From Leptolyngbya sp. PCC 6406 (GTDB taxonomy: Bacteria > Cyanobacteriota > Cyanobacteriia > Phormidesmidales > Phormidesmidaceae): a stretch of 64,000 nt of DNA. A program made the translations under genes and the position numbers. The DNA lies in assembly GCF_000332095.2 (NCBI RefSeq), contig NZ_KI913949.1, forward strand, positions 4,000,869 through 4,064,868, in the 5' to 3' direction. The notes beneath the pieces are model-generated. The model saw only the letters and a program-made list of their open reading frames with translations. It had not been told where the DNA came from and searched no databases. Positions 1 through 6,779 of this stretch are shown one piece after another; the first letter of the stretch is position 1, and the number at the start of each line of letters is the position of its first letter.

Positions 1-268
1 ATTTTTTGGCGCTCAGTCCGGACTAGCTGTTGGATAGTGGGCATTGGGTCGTCAAGGGTCTATTGGGGTGAATAAATCTGTGTTGTCACAAGCTCTTATG
101 GTACCGAGCCTTTTCGTAAAGTGTCAATGATTTTACAGTTTTGCTTTGTTTTGTTGGCGCTATCGTTATGTTAACTGCCTGGATCCTAATGCTTCCCTGA
201 TAGCAAGCACCAAGCCTATGATCCTAAGGAAAAGGCTCAGGGAAGTCTTTAATTGTCCGAGAAAATAC
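1..268. other. intergenic stretch, nothing recognised
   Basis: No convincing reading frame, hairpin or RNA was seen in this AT-richer leader segment left of the tRNA gene. Any gene it belongs to lies outside the window. Confidence 0.5.
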
Positions 269-339
269 TGGGGTGCTAGGATTCGAACCTAGGAATGGCG
301 GGACCAAAACCCGCTGCCTTACCACTTGGCTACACCCCA
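269..339 (-). tRNA. trnQ: tRNA-Gln (UUG)
   Basis: The reverse strand folds as a 71-nt tRNA. It has a 7-bp acceptor stem (TGGGGTG with CACCCCA), a D arm GCCAAGTGGTAAGGC, an anticodon stem GCGGG/CCCGC around loop TTTTGGT (anticodon TTG, glutamine), and a T arm CTAGG-TTCGAAT-CCTAG. No CCA is encoded after the acceptor. Its first 10 bases overlap the last codons of the hydrolase gene on the same strand. Confidence 0.97.
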
Positions 340-1274
340 TTCATGGGCTTTTGTAATATAGCAGTTGTTGCCCGATGACTGTCAATAGGTTTTGCGGCGG
401 TATCCATTCTCGCCACCGCTTCAACATACTGCCGAATCTGCTGGGCTAGAGCTGAGGGCTGTTCGAGCATCGCCATGTGGCCGCAGTGGGGCAATACGGA
501 GACATTTCCCGCTTCTTGATGAAAGAGGGTATGGAAACTGGCTAAGTGGCGAACATAGCGCTCCTCCATGACCGGATCGGCTCCCCCCGCCACAAAATAG
601 GTGGGCTGTCGGAGGCTGGCCACCACTTGGGGCAAGCGGTGAACCTCTGCTTCTGTCGTGGAGGCCAAGAGAGCCCCCAGGGCCGCCTCCGGGTGAGCTG
701 CGAGCAAATCCAGTAGCCGCTGACGCCCCCACTGACGAGAGAGGGGCTGGGCCACCATCATGCGGGCAAACCCTAGATCAAGCAGCGGTATCCGGGACAG
801 CCAAGAGGAGCGCCAACGTACAATTTGGGTTCCAGCCCTACGAAACCGCTGAAATTCCTCCGGCAGGTAAATTCCCCCACCCGCATTGACACAGATGACG
901 CCTTGAACACGATCGGGCCATAGATGGGCAGCCCAGAGGGCGATGCTCCCCCCTAGGGAATGGCCTACTAACCAGACAGGCCCCAGGTTTAGCTTTTGCA
1001 AGAGGGTTTCCAGATCGCGGGCATAGGCCGATAGACCATAGTCCGGTGTAACTCCATTGCCAGAGTCGACTGACGGCGGAATGTGGTTGGAAGCGCCAAA
1101 CCCCCGCAGATCGTAGGTCAGACAACGGTAGTGGGAAGCTAACGTATTGGTGATTGGAGTCCAATATCGGTGACTCAACACCCAACCGTGGATAAAGACC
1201 AGTGTGGCGGCACCAGGGATAGCCGGAGTCAGGTCGTAGAAATGGGGAGTAGTCTGAATCTGAAGGTACGGCAT
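330..1274 (-). CDS. alpha/beta-fold hydrolase
   Basis: This 314-residue protein has the alpha/beta-hydrolase layout. An early HGW oxyanion-type motif lies near residue 30, the nucleophile elbow GHSLGGS near 105, an acidic residue in AGGADPV near 230, and the catalytic His in LPHCGHMAMLEQP near 264. No signal peptide is evident, so it is probably cytoplasmic, and the substrate cannot be told. The TAG stop at 330-332 lies inside the 5' end of tRNA-Gln, so the gene and the tRNA overlap by 10 bp on the same strand and may share a transcript. The last 25 or so residues look unstructured. Confidence 0.9.
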   Translation of the reverse strand: MPYLQIQTTPHFYDLTPAIPGAATLVFIHGWVLSHRYWTPITNTLASHYRCLTYDLRGFGASNHIPPSVDSGNGVTPDYGLSAYARDLETLLQKLNLGPVWLVGHSLGGSIALWAAHLWPDRVQGVICVNAGGGIYLPEEFQRFRRAGTQIVRWRSSWLSRIPLLDLGFARMMVAQPLSRQWGRQRLLDLLAAHPEAALGALLASTTEAEVHRLPQVVASLRQPTYFVAGGADPVMEERYVRHLASFHTLFHQEAGNVSVLPHCGHMAMLEQPSALAQQIRQYVEAVARMDTAAKPIDSHRATTAILQKPMNGV

Positions 1275-1302
1275 CCTCTAATCCTAACGCTCAGGGATGT
1301 TC

Positions 1303-2028
1303 TTAAAACCCGCTGCCAAGGAGGCGATAGCGGACTCCCTCGGCAATTTTTTGCCCCAGATATTCAGGAATTAAGCTTTCATTTGGCCCTAGAAGATAGA
1401 GGATTAGCCGCGTGCGGCCCCGCCAAACCAGCAGATTGGCATTGACCACAAGTAGATCCTCCTGCCAGATCGCGTACATGACTTTGTAGAAGAGTCCCGG
1501 CTGGTTATCGGCCTCAATCAGTAGGGCGGGCAGATGGAAGACTGGATCTACATAGAACTCCGTTTCCACCTGCTCCAACCCTGCGTCCAGATTGAACTCA
1601 ACTGTGAGCATCTCCTCCACTTCAAAGCGCCCCGCTAGGGCTTCTCGGATAGCGCGGCGAACATTGTCCGCTGTTTTCGGGGGCAATGCCTTTCCTCCCC
1701 GTGACACCACTAGTTTGATAAACACCAACATGGGGGGGTAGATCTGGCCGTAGAGGCTGAGGTTGTGGATGGTGAGGCCATAGGCTGCCAGCACTCCGAA
1801 AATATCACTCAGCAAAAAAGATTGATTTCGATAGGCGAAATGCAGCGCACTGCGATTGCCTTCCGGCTTCAGTTCAATGACTGCCTTACGAGATTTGTAG
1901 AGTTGATAGGCAAGCCGCAGGTTCTGAAGCTGAATTTCACTGCTAACAAATTGCTCGTAAAATTGGGGGAAGCCTCGGTTGAACCGCTTAAGCAACTCTA
2001 TCGTGGATGACTTTAAGCCAGCAGCCAT
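1303..2028 (-). CDS. tandem ACT-domain protein
   Basis: This 241-residue protein has two ACT-like beta-alpha-beta segments. The first is around residues 50-110 (AYRNQSFLLSDIFGVLAAYG) and the second around 165-220 (LIEADNQPGLFYKVMYAIW). The 'DxPGLxxxV' type loop of the second is the usual small-ligand or amino-acid binding turn of ACT domains, as in GlnD C-termini. No catalytic domain is attached, so a regulatory, ligand-sensing role is inferred. The gene lies 28 bp upstream of the hydrolase on the same strand and could be cotranscribed with it. I recognise the fold but not the gene. Confidence 0.75.
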   Translation of the reverse strand: MAAGLKSSTIELLKRFNRGFPQFYEQFVSSEIQLQNLRLAYQLYKSRKAVIELKPEGNRSALHFAYRNQSFLLSDIFGVLAAYGLTIHNLSLYGQIYPPMLVFIKLVVSRGGKALPPKTADNVRRAIREALAGRFEVEEMLTVEFNLDAGLEQVETEFYVDPVFHLPALLIEADNQPGLFYKVMYAIWQEDLLVVNANLLVWRGRTRLILYLLGPNESLIPEYLGQKIAEGVRYRLLGSGF

Positions 2029-2284
2029 AGAAAGAGGAGGGGTGACGTCAGGAGGAACTGATTTGGGGAGCTCTATGGAAGTGGGGCAGCCACCTCAGGA
2101 CATTAACCATAGATTTCAGGGGATTTCCGGCAAGGATTCCTCTATGGAGGAATCTTGTTGCTGCTGTTATTGTTGACCCTGGACGTAGTCTGCCCTAAGC
2201 GAGGACGAAGAAGGCCAGCGGGGACTGATTGTTTTAGGGTTAGTTGCTGAGGATGGGTTTGGTTGGGGATATGAGGTCGGGATA

Positions 2285-2415
2285 CTAGGGGCTGTGAACA
2301 ATCAAAGCCAGGCCCCTGGTGATGGGGCGGTTACAGCCCCTAGCTTGTTCAGTAGGGCGGGCGTAGTTATGCCTACCCCGCAAGGATTTTCTTGTTCATT
2401 GTCCACACGCTCTAG
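2285..2415 (+). mobile_element. CTAG-MITE family A, copy 1
   Basis: A 131-bp non-coding element begins CTAGGGGCTGTGAACAAT and ends in the inverted counterpart ATTGTCCACACGCTCTAG (imperfect terminal inverted repeats of about 18 bp). The interior holds GGGCGGTTACAGCCCCTAG and CATGCCTACCCCGCAAGG-like blocks shared with the copies at 21449, 24627, 31985 and 38246. It lies between the ACT gene and the GNAT gene. Confidence 0.8.
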
Positions 2416-2434
2416 GGGCTTTGAGCAGATATAT

Positions 2435-2449
2435 TAGTCTAGTAGACTA
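2435..2449. promoter_or_regulatory. 15-bp palindrome upstream of the GNAT gene
   Basis: TAGTCTA-G-TAGACTA is a perfect inverted repeat with a one-base spacer, 42 bp before the GNAT start codon. It could be an operator, but no factor is suggested. It also contains CTAG, the target word of the mobile elements, so it may be an insertion footprint. Confidence 0.3.
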
Positions 2450-2491
2450 GTTCCCGTTCATTCATCATCTATCATCATCATCCAAGCCTGT

Positions 2492-3016
2492 ATGGGTTTC
2501 TGGAAAAGTCTATTCACAGGGGCCGATACGGTGCCCTCGACCCAATTGCCTCAGTCGGGGGGCGTCCTGGCAGAAGTTCCCACGGGAGACGATCGCGGCG
2601 GGCGTATCTTTTTTAGCACCGATCGCGAGATTGATCTCTACGAGTTGGAAGAGCTCTGTGACGCGGTGGGCTGGGCCAGACGCCCCATTCGCAAGGTCCG
2701 CAAGGCGATTCAACATAGTTTTCTGGTGGTGTCCATGTGGGAGCAACGGGGCAGCCGCAAGCGTTTGATTGGCTTTTCTCGGGCCACTTCTGACCATGCC
2801 TTCAATGCCACCATTTGGGACGTGGTGGTACATCCGGACTATCAGGGTAAGGGTTTGGGCAAGACATTGATGAAGCAACTGATCAAAAAGTTGCGGAGTG
2901 AGGACATTAGCAATGTCACCCTCTTTGCCGATCCCCATGTGGTGGATTTCTACCGCACTCTCGGGTTCATGCCCGATCCCGAGGGTATTAAGGGGATGTT
3001 TTGGTACCCTGACTAG
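2492..3016 (+). CDS. GNAT N-acetyltransferase (Ycf52/NSI-like)
   Basis: This 174-residue protein has a C-terminal GNAT fold. Motif A reads [17 protein letters not shown] (around residues 112-128), with the Q-x-G-x-G acetyl-CoA pyrophosphate loop, followed by the [18 protein letters not shown] block typical of motif B. This arrangement matches the cyanobacterial/plastid Ycf52 lineage related to plant plastid GNAT/NSI enzymes, which acetylate lysines or protein N-termini. The substrate here is unknown. The first 45 residues are a variable leader. The stop overlaps the convergent DUF4332 gene by 4 bp. Confidence 0.88.
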   Translation: MGFWKSLFTGADTVPSTQLPQSGGVLAEVPTGDDRGGRIFFSTDREIDLYELEELCDAVGWARRPIRKVRKAIQHSFLVVSMWEQRGSRKRLIGFSRATSDHAFNATIWDVVVHPDYQGKGLGKTLMKQLIKKLRSEDISNVTLFADPHVVDFYRTLGFMPDPEGIKGMFWYPD

Positions 3017-3450
3017 CGGTGCGGATGTGGATGTGGAGAAGCGCTGCGAAGGAACTGCTGGGCTTCCTGCACCCACTGCACTACTTGGGCTGGGGGTGGG
3101 CATAGATCGGACCGCTGAAGTTGAGCGGTATGCAGTCGCTTGATCTGACTGTGGAGTCGGCCAGGGGTGCTCACTGCTAGTTGCTCAATGGATTGGACGC
3201 CGCTATGAAGCAGCAGCCCACAATGTTGGCAACCGACGCTGGGGAGGCGGGCCAGGTTGGCTAGGGCCGCCCACTTGCGGGGATAGCGCAGGGGAAGGCC
3301 GAGGGTGGTGGCGAGGGTCTGGGTGGTTTGGGGCGATCGCGCTTGCTGTAGGAGGTCTGCTGTTGTGTGCAGCCCTGCGGACTGGAGTTGACGTTGATGT
3401 TCGGCAGATAGGCCGGGGAGGCTGGCAAGGGGCCAGATTTTGATGTTCAT
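3013..3450 (-). CDS. DUF4332 helix-hairpin-helix protein
   Basis: This 145-residue protein resembles the DUF4332 family: repeated short helices with hairpin-like turns ([20 protein letters not shown] near the N-terminus; [19 protein letters not shown] around residue 70). These resemble the helix-hairpin-helix motifs of DNA-binding or structural proteins. The C-terminus is His/Pro-rich (PHPHPHR). No function is established, and it is convergent with the GNAT gene. Confidence 0.75.
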   Translation of the reverse strand: MNIKIWPLASLPGLSAEHQRQLQSAGLHTTADLLQQARSPQTTQTLATTLGLPLRYPRKWAALANLARLPSVGCQHCGLLLHSGVQSIEQLAVSTPGRLHSQIKRLHTAQLQRSDLCPPPAQVVQWVQEAQQFLRSASPHPHPHR

Positions 3451-3543
3451 GGATAGGTGCAGGATTTTAGGGGGGGTGGTTATGGTAGGCGGTGGCCCAA
3501 AACCAAGCTATATTATTAACTGACAAAGGTAACAGTGCCTTTA

Positions 3544-3617
3544 CGGGATGTAGCGCAGCTTGGTAGCGCGCCTGCTTTGGGAGCAGGATGTCGCAGGTTC
3601 AAATCCTGTCATCCCGA
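3544..3617 (+). tRNA. trnP: tRNA-Pro (UGG)
   Basis: A 74-nt cloverleaf: acceptor CGGGATG/CATCCCG, D arm GCGCAGCTTGGTAGCGC, anticodon stem CCTGC/GCAGG around loop TTTGGGA (anticodon TGG, proline), T arm CAGG-TTCAAAT-CCTG and discriminator A. CCA is not encoded. Confidence 0.97.
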
Positions 3618-3791
3618 TACTTGTGCGTGCTGACCTTAGGCTAGGAAGTGGATGGTTTTGGACGGGAGTCCGGTGGCAGGCTAGCTTCTTTGCCGTAAGG
3701 TGGGGCGCGGCTTGGTGGAACTCTGATCCCCCCCGACCGTCAAAGGTACCCATTGAAGCAAGTTATCCCCTCTATGGGGCTAGGGAGACGT

Positions 3792-4511
3792 ATGAAGGGC
3801 TTTTTGAAACAACTGACCGCATTGGGTTTGATAGGTGGGACATTTTTGGGGGCCGCAACTGTCAACCCTCAAGCAGTTTTGGCGCTGAGTGATGAGGAGA
3901 TTGTTGAGAAGCTCTCCACAGTGCCGGTGTTTATGATCGTGGACGCTGAGGGGCGATCGCTGACGGCTAGTGTGGACTCTGGGAACAGCCAGGAGGTGAG
4001 TGTTCCTATCGTTTTTATTAGTGGTCCTTCTGCGGAAGCGTTTCTGGCGCAGGCTGAGGCTGAAAATGCAGCTATTGCTGAAACAGGCCAAGTGGCAATT
4101 CTGTCCCTAGGGGCGCTGTATCAAGAAGCCAGTACCCAACTGTCTAACGGGCAGGCACTCTTTTATGTGCCGACGTCTGAGTCTCTAGCGGCGGCTAGTG
4201 CGATCGCGGAAGGGCAGGAATTTAATGGGGTACCTCTGTTCACGGCGGTCAGCCTTGAGAATGGCCAGTATCTACTGACCGCCGATGGTGTGTTGCCGGT
4301 GTATTTCTCTCTAGCGGACCTTCAGGCAAGCATTACCCCCTTGTTTGAATCGAACCCTGAACTGCGGGATGTGATTGGGGTCGAGGTGCTGACCCTGGAG
4401 GGACTAATCCAGGGGATGGAAAGCAACAATCCTGAGCTTGATCAGTTGCTAGAACTGGTGCGCTTTGTGCCCGATTCGGCTACGGTGCAATATCTTCGCC
4501 AGGGTCAATAG
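3792..4511 (+). CDS. Tic22-like thylakoid/periplasmic protein
   Basis: From the ATG at 3792 (preceded by GGGAG at a short spacing) the protein has 239 residues, starting with a Sec-type signal: MKGFLKQL, a hydrophobic core, and a likely cleavage after AVLA. The mature part opens with LSTVPVFMIVDAEGRSL, the signature of the Tic22 family. A two-lobed repeat follows, including FYVPTSE and GVPLFTAVSLENGQYL. Cyanobacterial Tic22 proteins are soluble periplasm/thylakoid-lumen chaperone-like factors linked to outer-membrane biogenesis. In-frame upstream starts at 3753 and 3774 would bury the signal peptide and are less likely. Confidence 0.85.
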   Translation: MKGFLKQLTALGLIGGTFLGAATVNPQAVLALSDEEIVEKLSTVPVFMIVDAEGRSLTASVDSGNSQEVSVPIVFISGPSAEAFLAQAEAENAAIAETGQVAILSLGALYQEASTQLSNGQALFYVPTSESLAAASAIAEGQEFNGVPLFTAVSLENGQYLLTADGVLPVYFSLADLQASITPLFESNPELRDVIGVEVLTLEGLIQGMESNNPELDQLLELVRFVPDSATVQYLRQGQ

Positions 4512-4521
4512 GATTGCGGTT

Positions 4522-4959
4522 CTAGGCCATCCCATTGGGGGCAGTAGCGGCATGTTCGATGATCGGGCATATTTCGGCCTCTAGGGTTTCTGTCTGATCT
4601 GCTGCGGCCATCAAGTCCACAATTTGCCCTCGAAGCTGCTGAAGCTGGATGATGCGCTCGTCGATGGCTGATACTTTGGCTTGGAACTTGTGGCGCACGT
4701 CTTGACAGGGCCGATCGCCGTGATCTGCGATCGCAAGAATCTCTTGGATATCTTGGAGACTGAGGCCGAGGGCCTGGGCGCGCCGGATAAACCGCAACCG
4801 GGTCAGCACAGTGTCGTCAAAGAGGCGAAATCCCCCTGAAGATCGGCGGCTGGCCTGAATCAGCCCCCGATCTTCGTAGTAGCGGATGGTTTTCACGGGC
4901 AGATCTACTCGGGCACTGACTTCACCAATGCGCAGGAGGTCGGCTGAGATGACGGGCAT
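4522..4959 (-). CDS. MerR-family heavy-metal-type transcription regulator
   Basis: This 145-residue protein has an N-terminal MerR winged helix (LRIGEVSARVDLPVKTIRYYEDRGLI, then R..GGFRLF) and a dimerisation coiled coil around residues 85-120. Candidate metal ligands are Cys in DRPCQDV near residue 83 and the C-terminal EICPIIEH. The Cys-Pro-Ile-Ile-Glu pattern resembles the metal loop of the ZntR/CadR/CueR-type branch. The inferred role is metal-responsive control of an efflux or storage gene. No metal transporter is adjacent. The small membrane protein at 5111 is divergent and could be a target. Confidence 0.85.
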   Translation of the reverse strand: MPVISADLLRIGEVSARVDLPVKTIRYYEDRGLIQASRRSSGGFRLFDDTVLTRLRFIRRAQALGLSLQDIQEILAIADHGDRPCQDVRHKFQAKVSAIDERIIQLQQLRGQIVDLMAAADQTETLEAEICPIIEHAATAPNGMA

Positions 4960-5110
4960 GGTACAGATTTCTACAATTTTCTCCCATCCACTGTAGCAAA
5001 ACTCTCCTGCAAACTGGAGGGTTCTAGATATCCCCTATCCCCATTACTTGTGGATTAGGGTAGAGCTACATTTTGGGTGGCCTTGGGAGATAGTGCTGGG
5101 AGGAGAAATC

Positions 5111-5398
5111 ATGGGGTCTTGGAAATTACGATTGCGGCAACTCCATCGGGCCTTGGCTCCCATGATGGTGGTGCCGCTGCTGATCACCTTATTGACGGGG
5201 ATCTTGTTCCAAACCGCGATCGCGGCGGGGCGTAGCGGGGATTTTCTCTGGCTCCTGGAGTTTCATCGGGGGCATTTTGGCCCCTTGAATCTGCAATCTA
5301 TCTATCCCTATCTGAATGGACTGGGACTCTTGGTGATGGTGGTAACGGGGATGGTGATGTGGTTCCAACGGCCCAAACGTCGCCGGGTCCAGTCCTGA
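5111..5398 (+). CDS. small PepSY-associated-type membrane protein
   Basis: The start at 5111 is set by a strong ribosome site, GGAGGAG, five bases upstream. The product is 95 residues with two membrane helices (about 15-38, LAPMMVVPLLITLLTGILFQ; and about 68-86, LGLLVMVVTGMVMWF), a conserved-looking LLEFHRGHFG loop and a basic C-terminus. The RxLHR...PL..T..TG and W.....H...LG pattern resembles the PepSY-associated TM family found in iron/haem-linked membrane reductases. The function is unknown. It is divergent from the MerR gene, with 151 bp between starts. Confidence 0.75.
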   Translation: MGSWKLRLRQLHRALAPMMVVPLLITLLTGILFQTAIAAGRSGDFLWLLEFHRGHFGPLNLQSIYPYLNGLGLLVMVVTGMVMWFQRPKRRRVQS

Positions 5399-5407
5399 GA
5401 GAATTTC

Positions 5408-5531
5408 GGGTATCAACTCAAAGCGGGACACATCTCTTGGGGAGGAGTCAGGAGTCAGGAGTCAGTACTCTCCTGGATTCTGACTCCTGAATTCTTTGGA
5501 GCCAATATTGTCTCGGCTTACGTTGATGCCC
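5408..5531 (+). mobile_element. dispersed element family E, copy 1
   Basis: The segment begins GGGTATCAACTCAAAGCGGG and ends CTCGGCTTACGTTGATGCCC. These ends are imperfect inverted repeats (GGGTATCAACnnAAnnCGnGAC), and the interior contains iterated GAGTCAG/CTGACTCC words. A second copy lies at 42719-42856. No coding capacity. MITE-like by structure. Confidence 0.7.
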
Positions 5532-5618
5532 CTTTCTTTCCCTTGTGGATCAACCCAAGGGGTATCGAAGGGATCCGATTTTTGAGTATTCTCCTAGGTG
5601 GCCTTTAGCGGGACTCTT

Positions 5619-6395
5619 ATGCTAGATCTCACTGGAAAAAACGCCCTCGTCACCGGAATTGCCAACAACCGCTCCATTGCCTGGGGCATTGCCCAACAGC
5701 TCCATGCCGCAGGAGCCAATCTGGGGGTGACCTATCTACCCGACGACAAGGGCAAGATGGAAAATAAGGTGCGTAGCCTAGTAGAGCCCCTTGCCCCCTC
5801 CCTATTTCTGCCCTGTAATGTGCAGGATGATGGCCAGGTCACCGCTACCTTTGATGCGGTAAATGCAGCGTGGGGCAAGCTGGATATCTTGATTCACTGT
5901 CTGGCCTTTGCCAATCGAGATGATCTCATGGGGGACTTTAGCGCCGTTTCCCGTCAAGGATTTCAGACCGCCCTGGATATTAGTGCCTATTCTCTGGTCA
6001 GTTTGGCGCGGGGGGCAAAACCCCTTATGACCAGTGGTGGCAGCATTGTTACCCTCACCTACCTGGGCGGCGTGCGGGTGGTGCCTAATTACAACGTCAT
6101 GGGTATTGCCAAGGCTGCCCTGGAAATGAATGTGCGCTACTTGGCCGCTGAAATGGGGCCGCAACAAGTGCGGGTGAATGGCATTTCAGCGGGTCCGATT
6201 CGGACCCTAGCGTCCTCAGCGGTGGGGGGTATTTTAGACATGATTCACCACGTTGAGGCGGTGGCTCCCCTGCGGCGGACAGTGACCCAACAGGAAGTGG
6301 GCAATGCGGCGGCTTTTCTCAGCAGCGACTTAGCCAGTGGCATCACCGGGCAGATTCTCTATGTAGACTCTGGCTATGAAATTATGGGGATGTAG
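5619..6395 (+). CDS. fabI: enoyl-[acyl-carrier-protein] reductase (NADH)
   Basis: FabI catalyses the last reduction of each fatty-acid elongation cycle in the cytoplasm. From the ATG at 5619 it has 258 residues, opening MLDLTGKNALVTGIANNRSI, the FabI dinucleotide-binding loop. The active-site Tyr-x6-Lys is visible as YNVMGIAK, and the C-terminal FLSSDLASGITGQILYVDSG is typical. An in-frame GTG at 5598 would add seven residues not usual in the family. It is a single gene, with no fab neighbours. Confidence 0.96.
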   Translation: MLDLTGKNALVTGIANNRSIAWGIAQQLHAAGANLGVTYLPDDKGKMENKVRSLVEPLAPSLFLPCNVQDDGQVTATFDAVNAAWGKLDILIHCLAFANRDDLMGDFSAVSRQGFQTALDISAYSLVSLARGAKPLMTSGGSIVTLTYLGGVRVVPNYNVMGIAKAALEMNVRYLAAEMGPQQVRVNGISAGPIRTLASSAVGGILDMIHHVEAVAPLRRTVTQQEVGNAAAFLSSDLASGITGQILYVDSGYEIMGM

Positions 6396-6779
6396 AGGGT
6401 GTGGGGGTATGAGGGTGTGAGGGTGGGGGGTTAGAGGGGTGTGAGGGTAAAGGGTGAAGGGTGAAGGGTGTGTGGGGGTGTGAGGAGATTTCGTAGGGGC
6501 AATCCCTTGCCTGTCCTGAGCGAAGTCGAAGGATGGTTGCCCTTGTTGCTGGGTGACCGGTATTGGGGTGTAGGGTAGGGGCGCGGTTTCCGCGCCCAGT
6601 GCAGAATGTGTCTGTAGGGGCAGGTTTGGCTCGTATTGACTGGGGAATCCGGGATGGGAGGCTCAAAACCCGCCCTGCCTAGTTGCCGGGTGACTGCAAA
6701 ATCCATCTATCACTCGGTGTTCTGTGTAATTGCCTAGGAGGGATGGGAATACCAAGGGAGAGGTTTTAGCTCCGAGGTT
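6396..6779. repeat. G-rich low-complexity stretch plus hairpin repeats
   Basis: 6396-6490 is a run of GGGTGTGAGGGTGAAGGG-like words. A perfect hairpin of the genome-repeated type, GGGCGCGG-TTT-CCGCGCCC, lies at 6579-6597. It is followed by the companion inverted-repeat block (GGGGCAGGTTTGGCTCG ... GAGGCTCAAAACCCGCCCTG). The same modules recur at 9663, 11154, 16630, 18391 and 48230. No gene is seen here. Confidence 0.8.

Noticed and set aside
421-1185. Minus-strand frames of 103 and 115 codons inside the hydrolase gene
   Set aside because: They are alternate frames of a clear alpha/beta hydrolase and show no family motif.
3560-3892. Plus-strand 110-codon frame starting in tRNA-Pro
   Set aside because: It runs through the tRNA and out of frame into the Tic22 gene; no motif or ribosome site.
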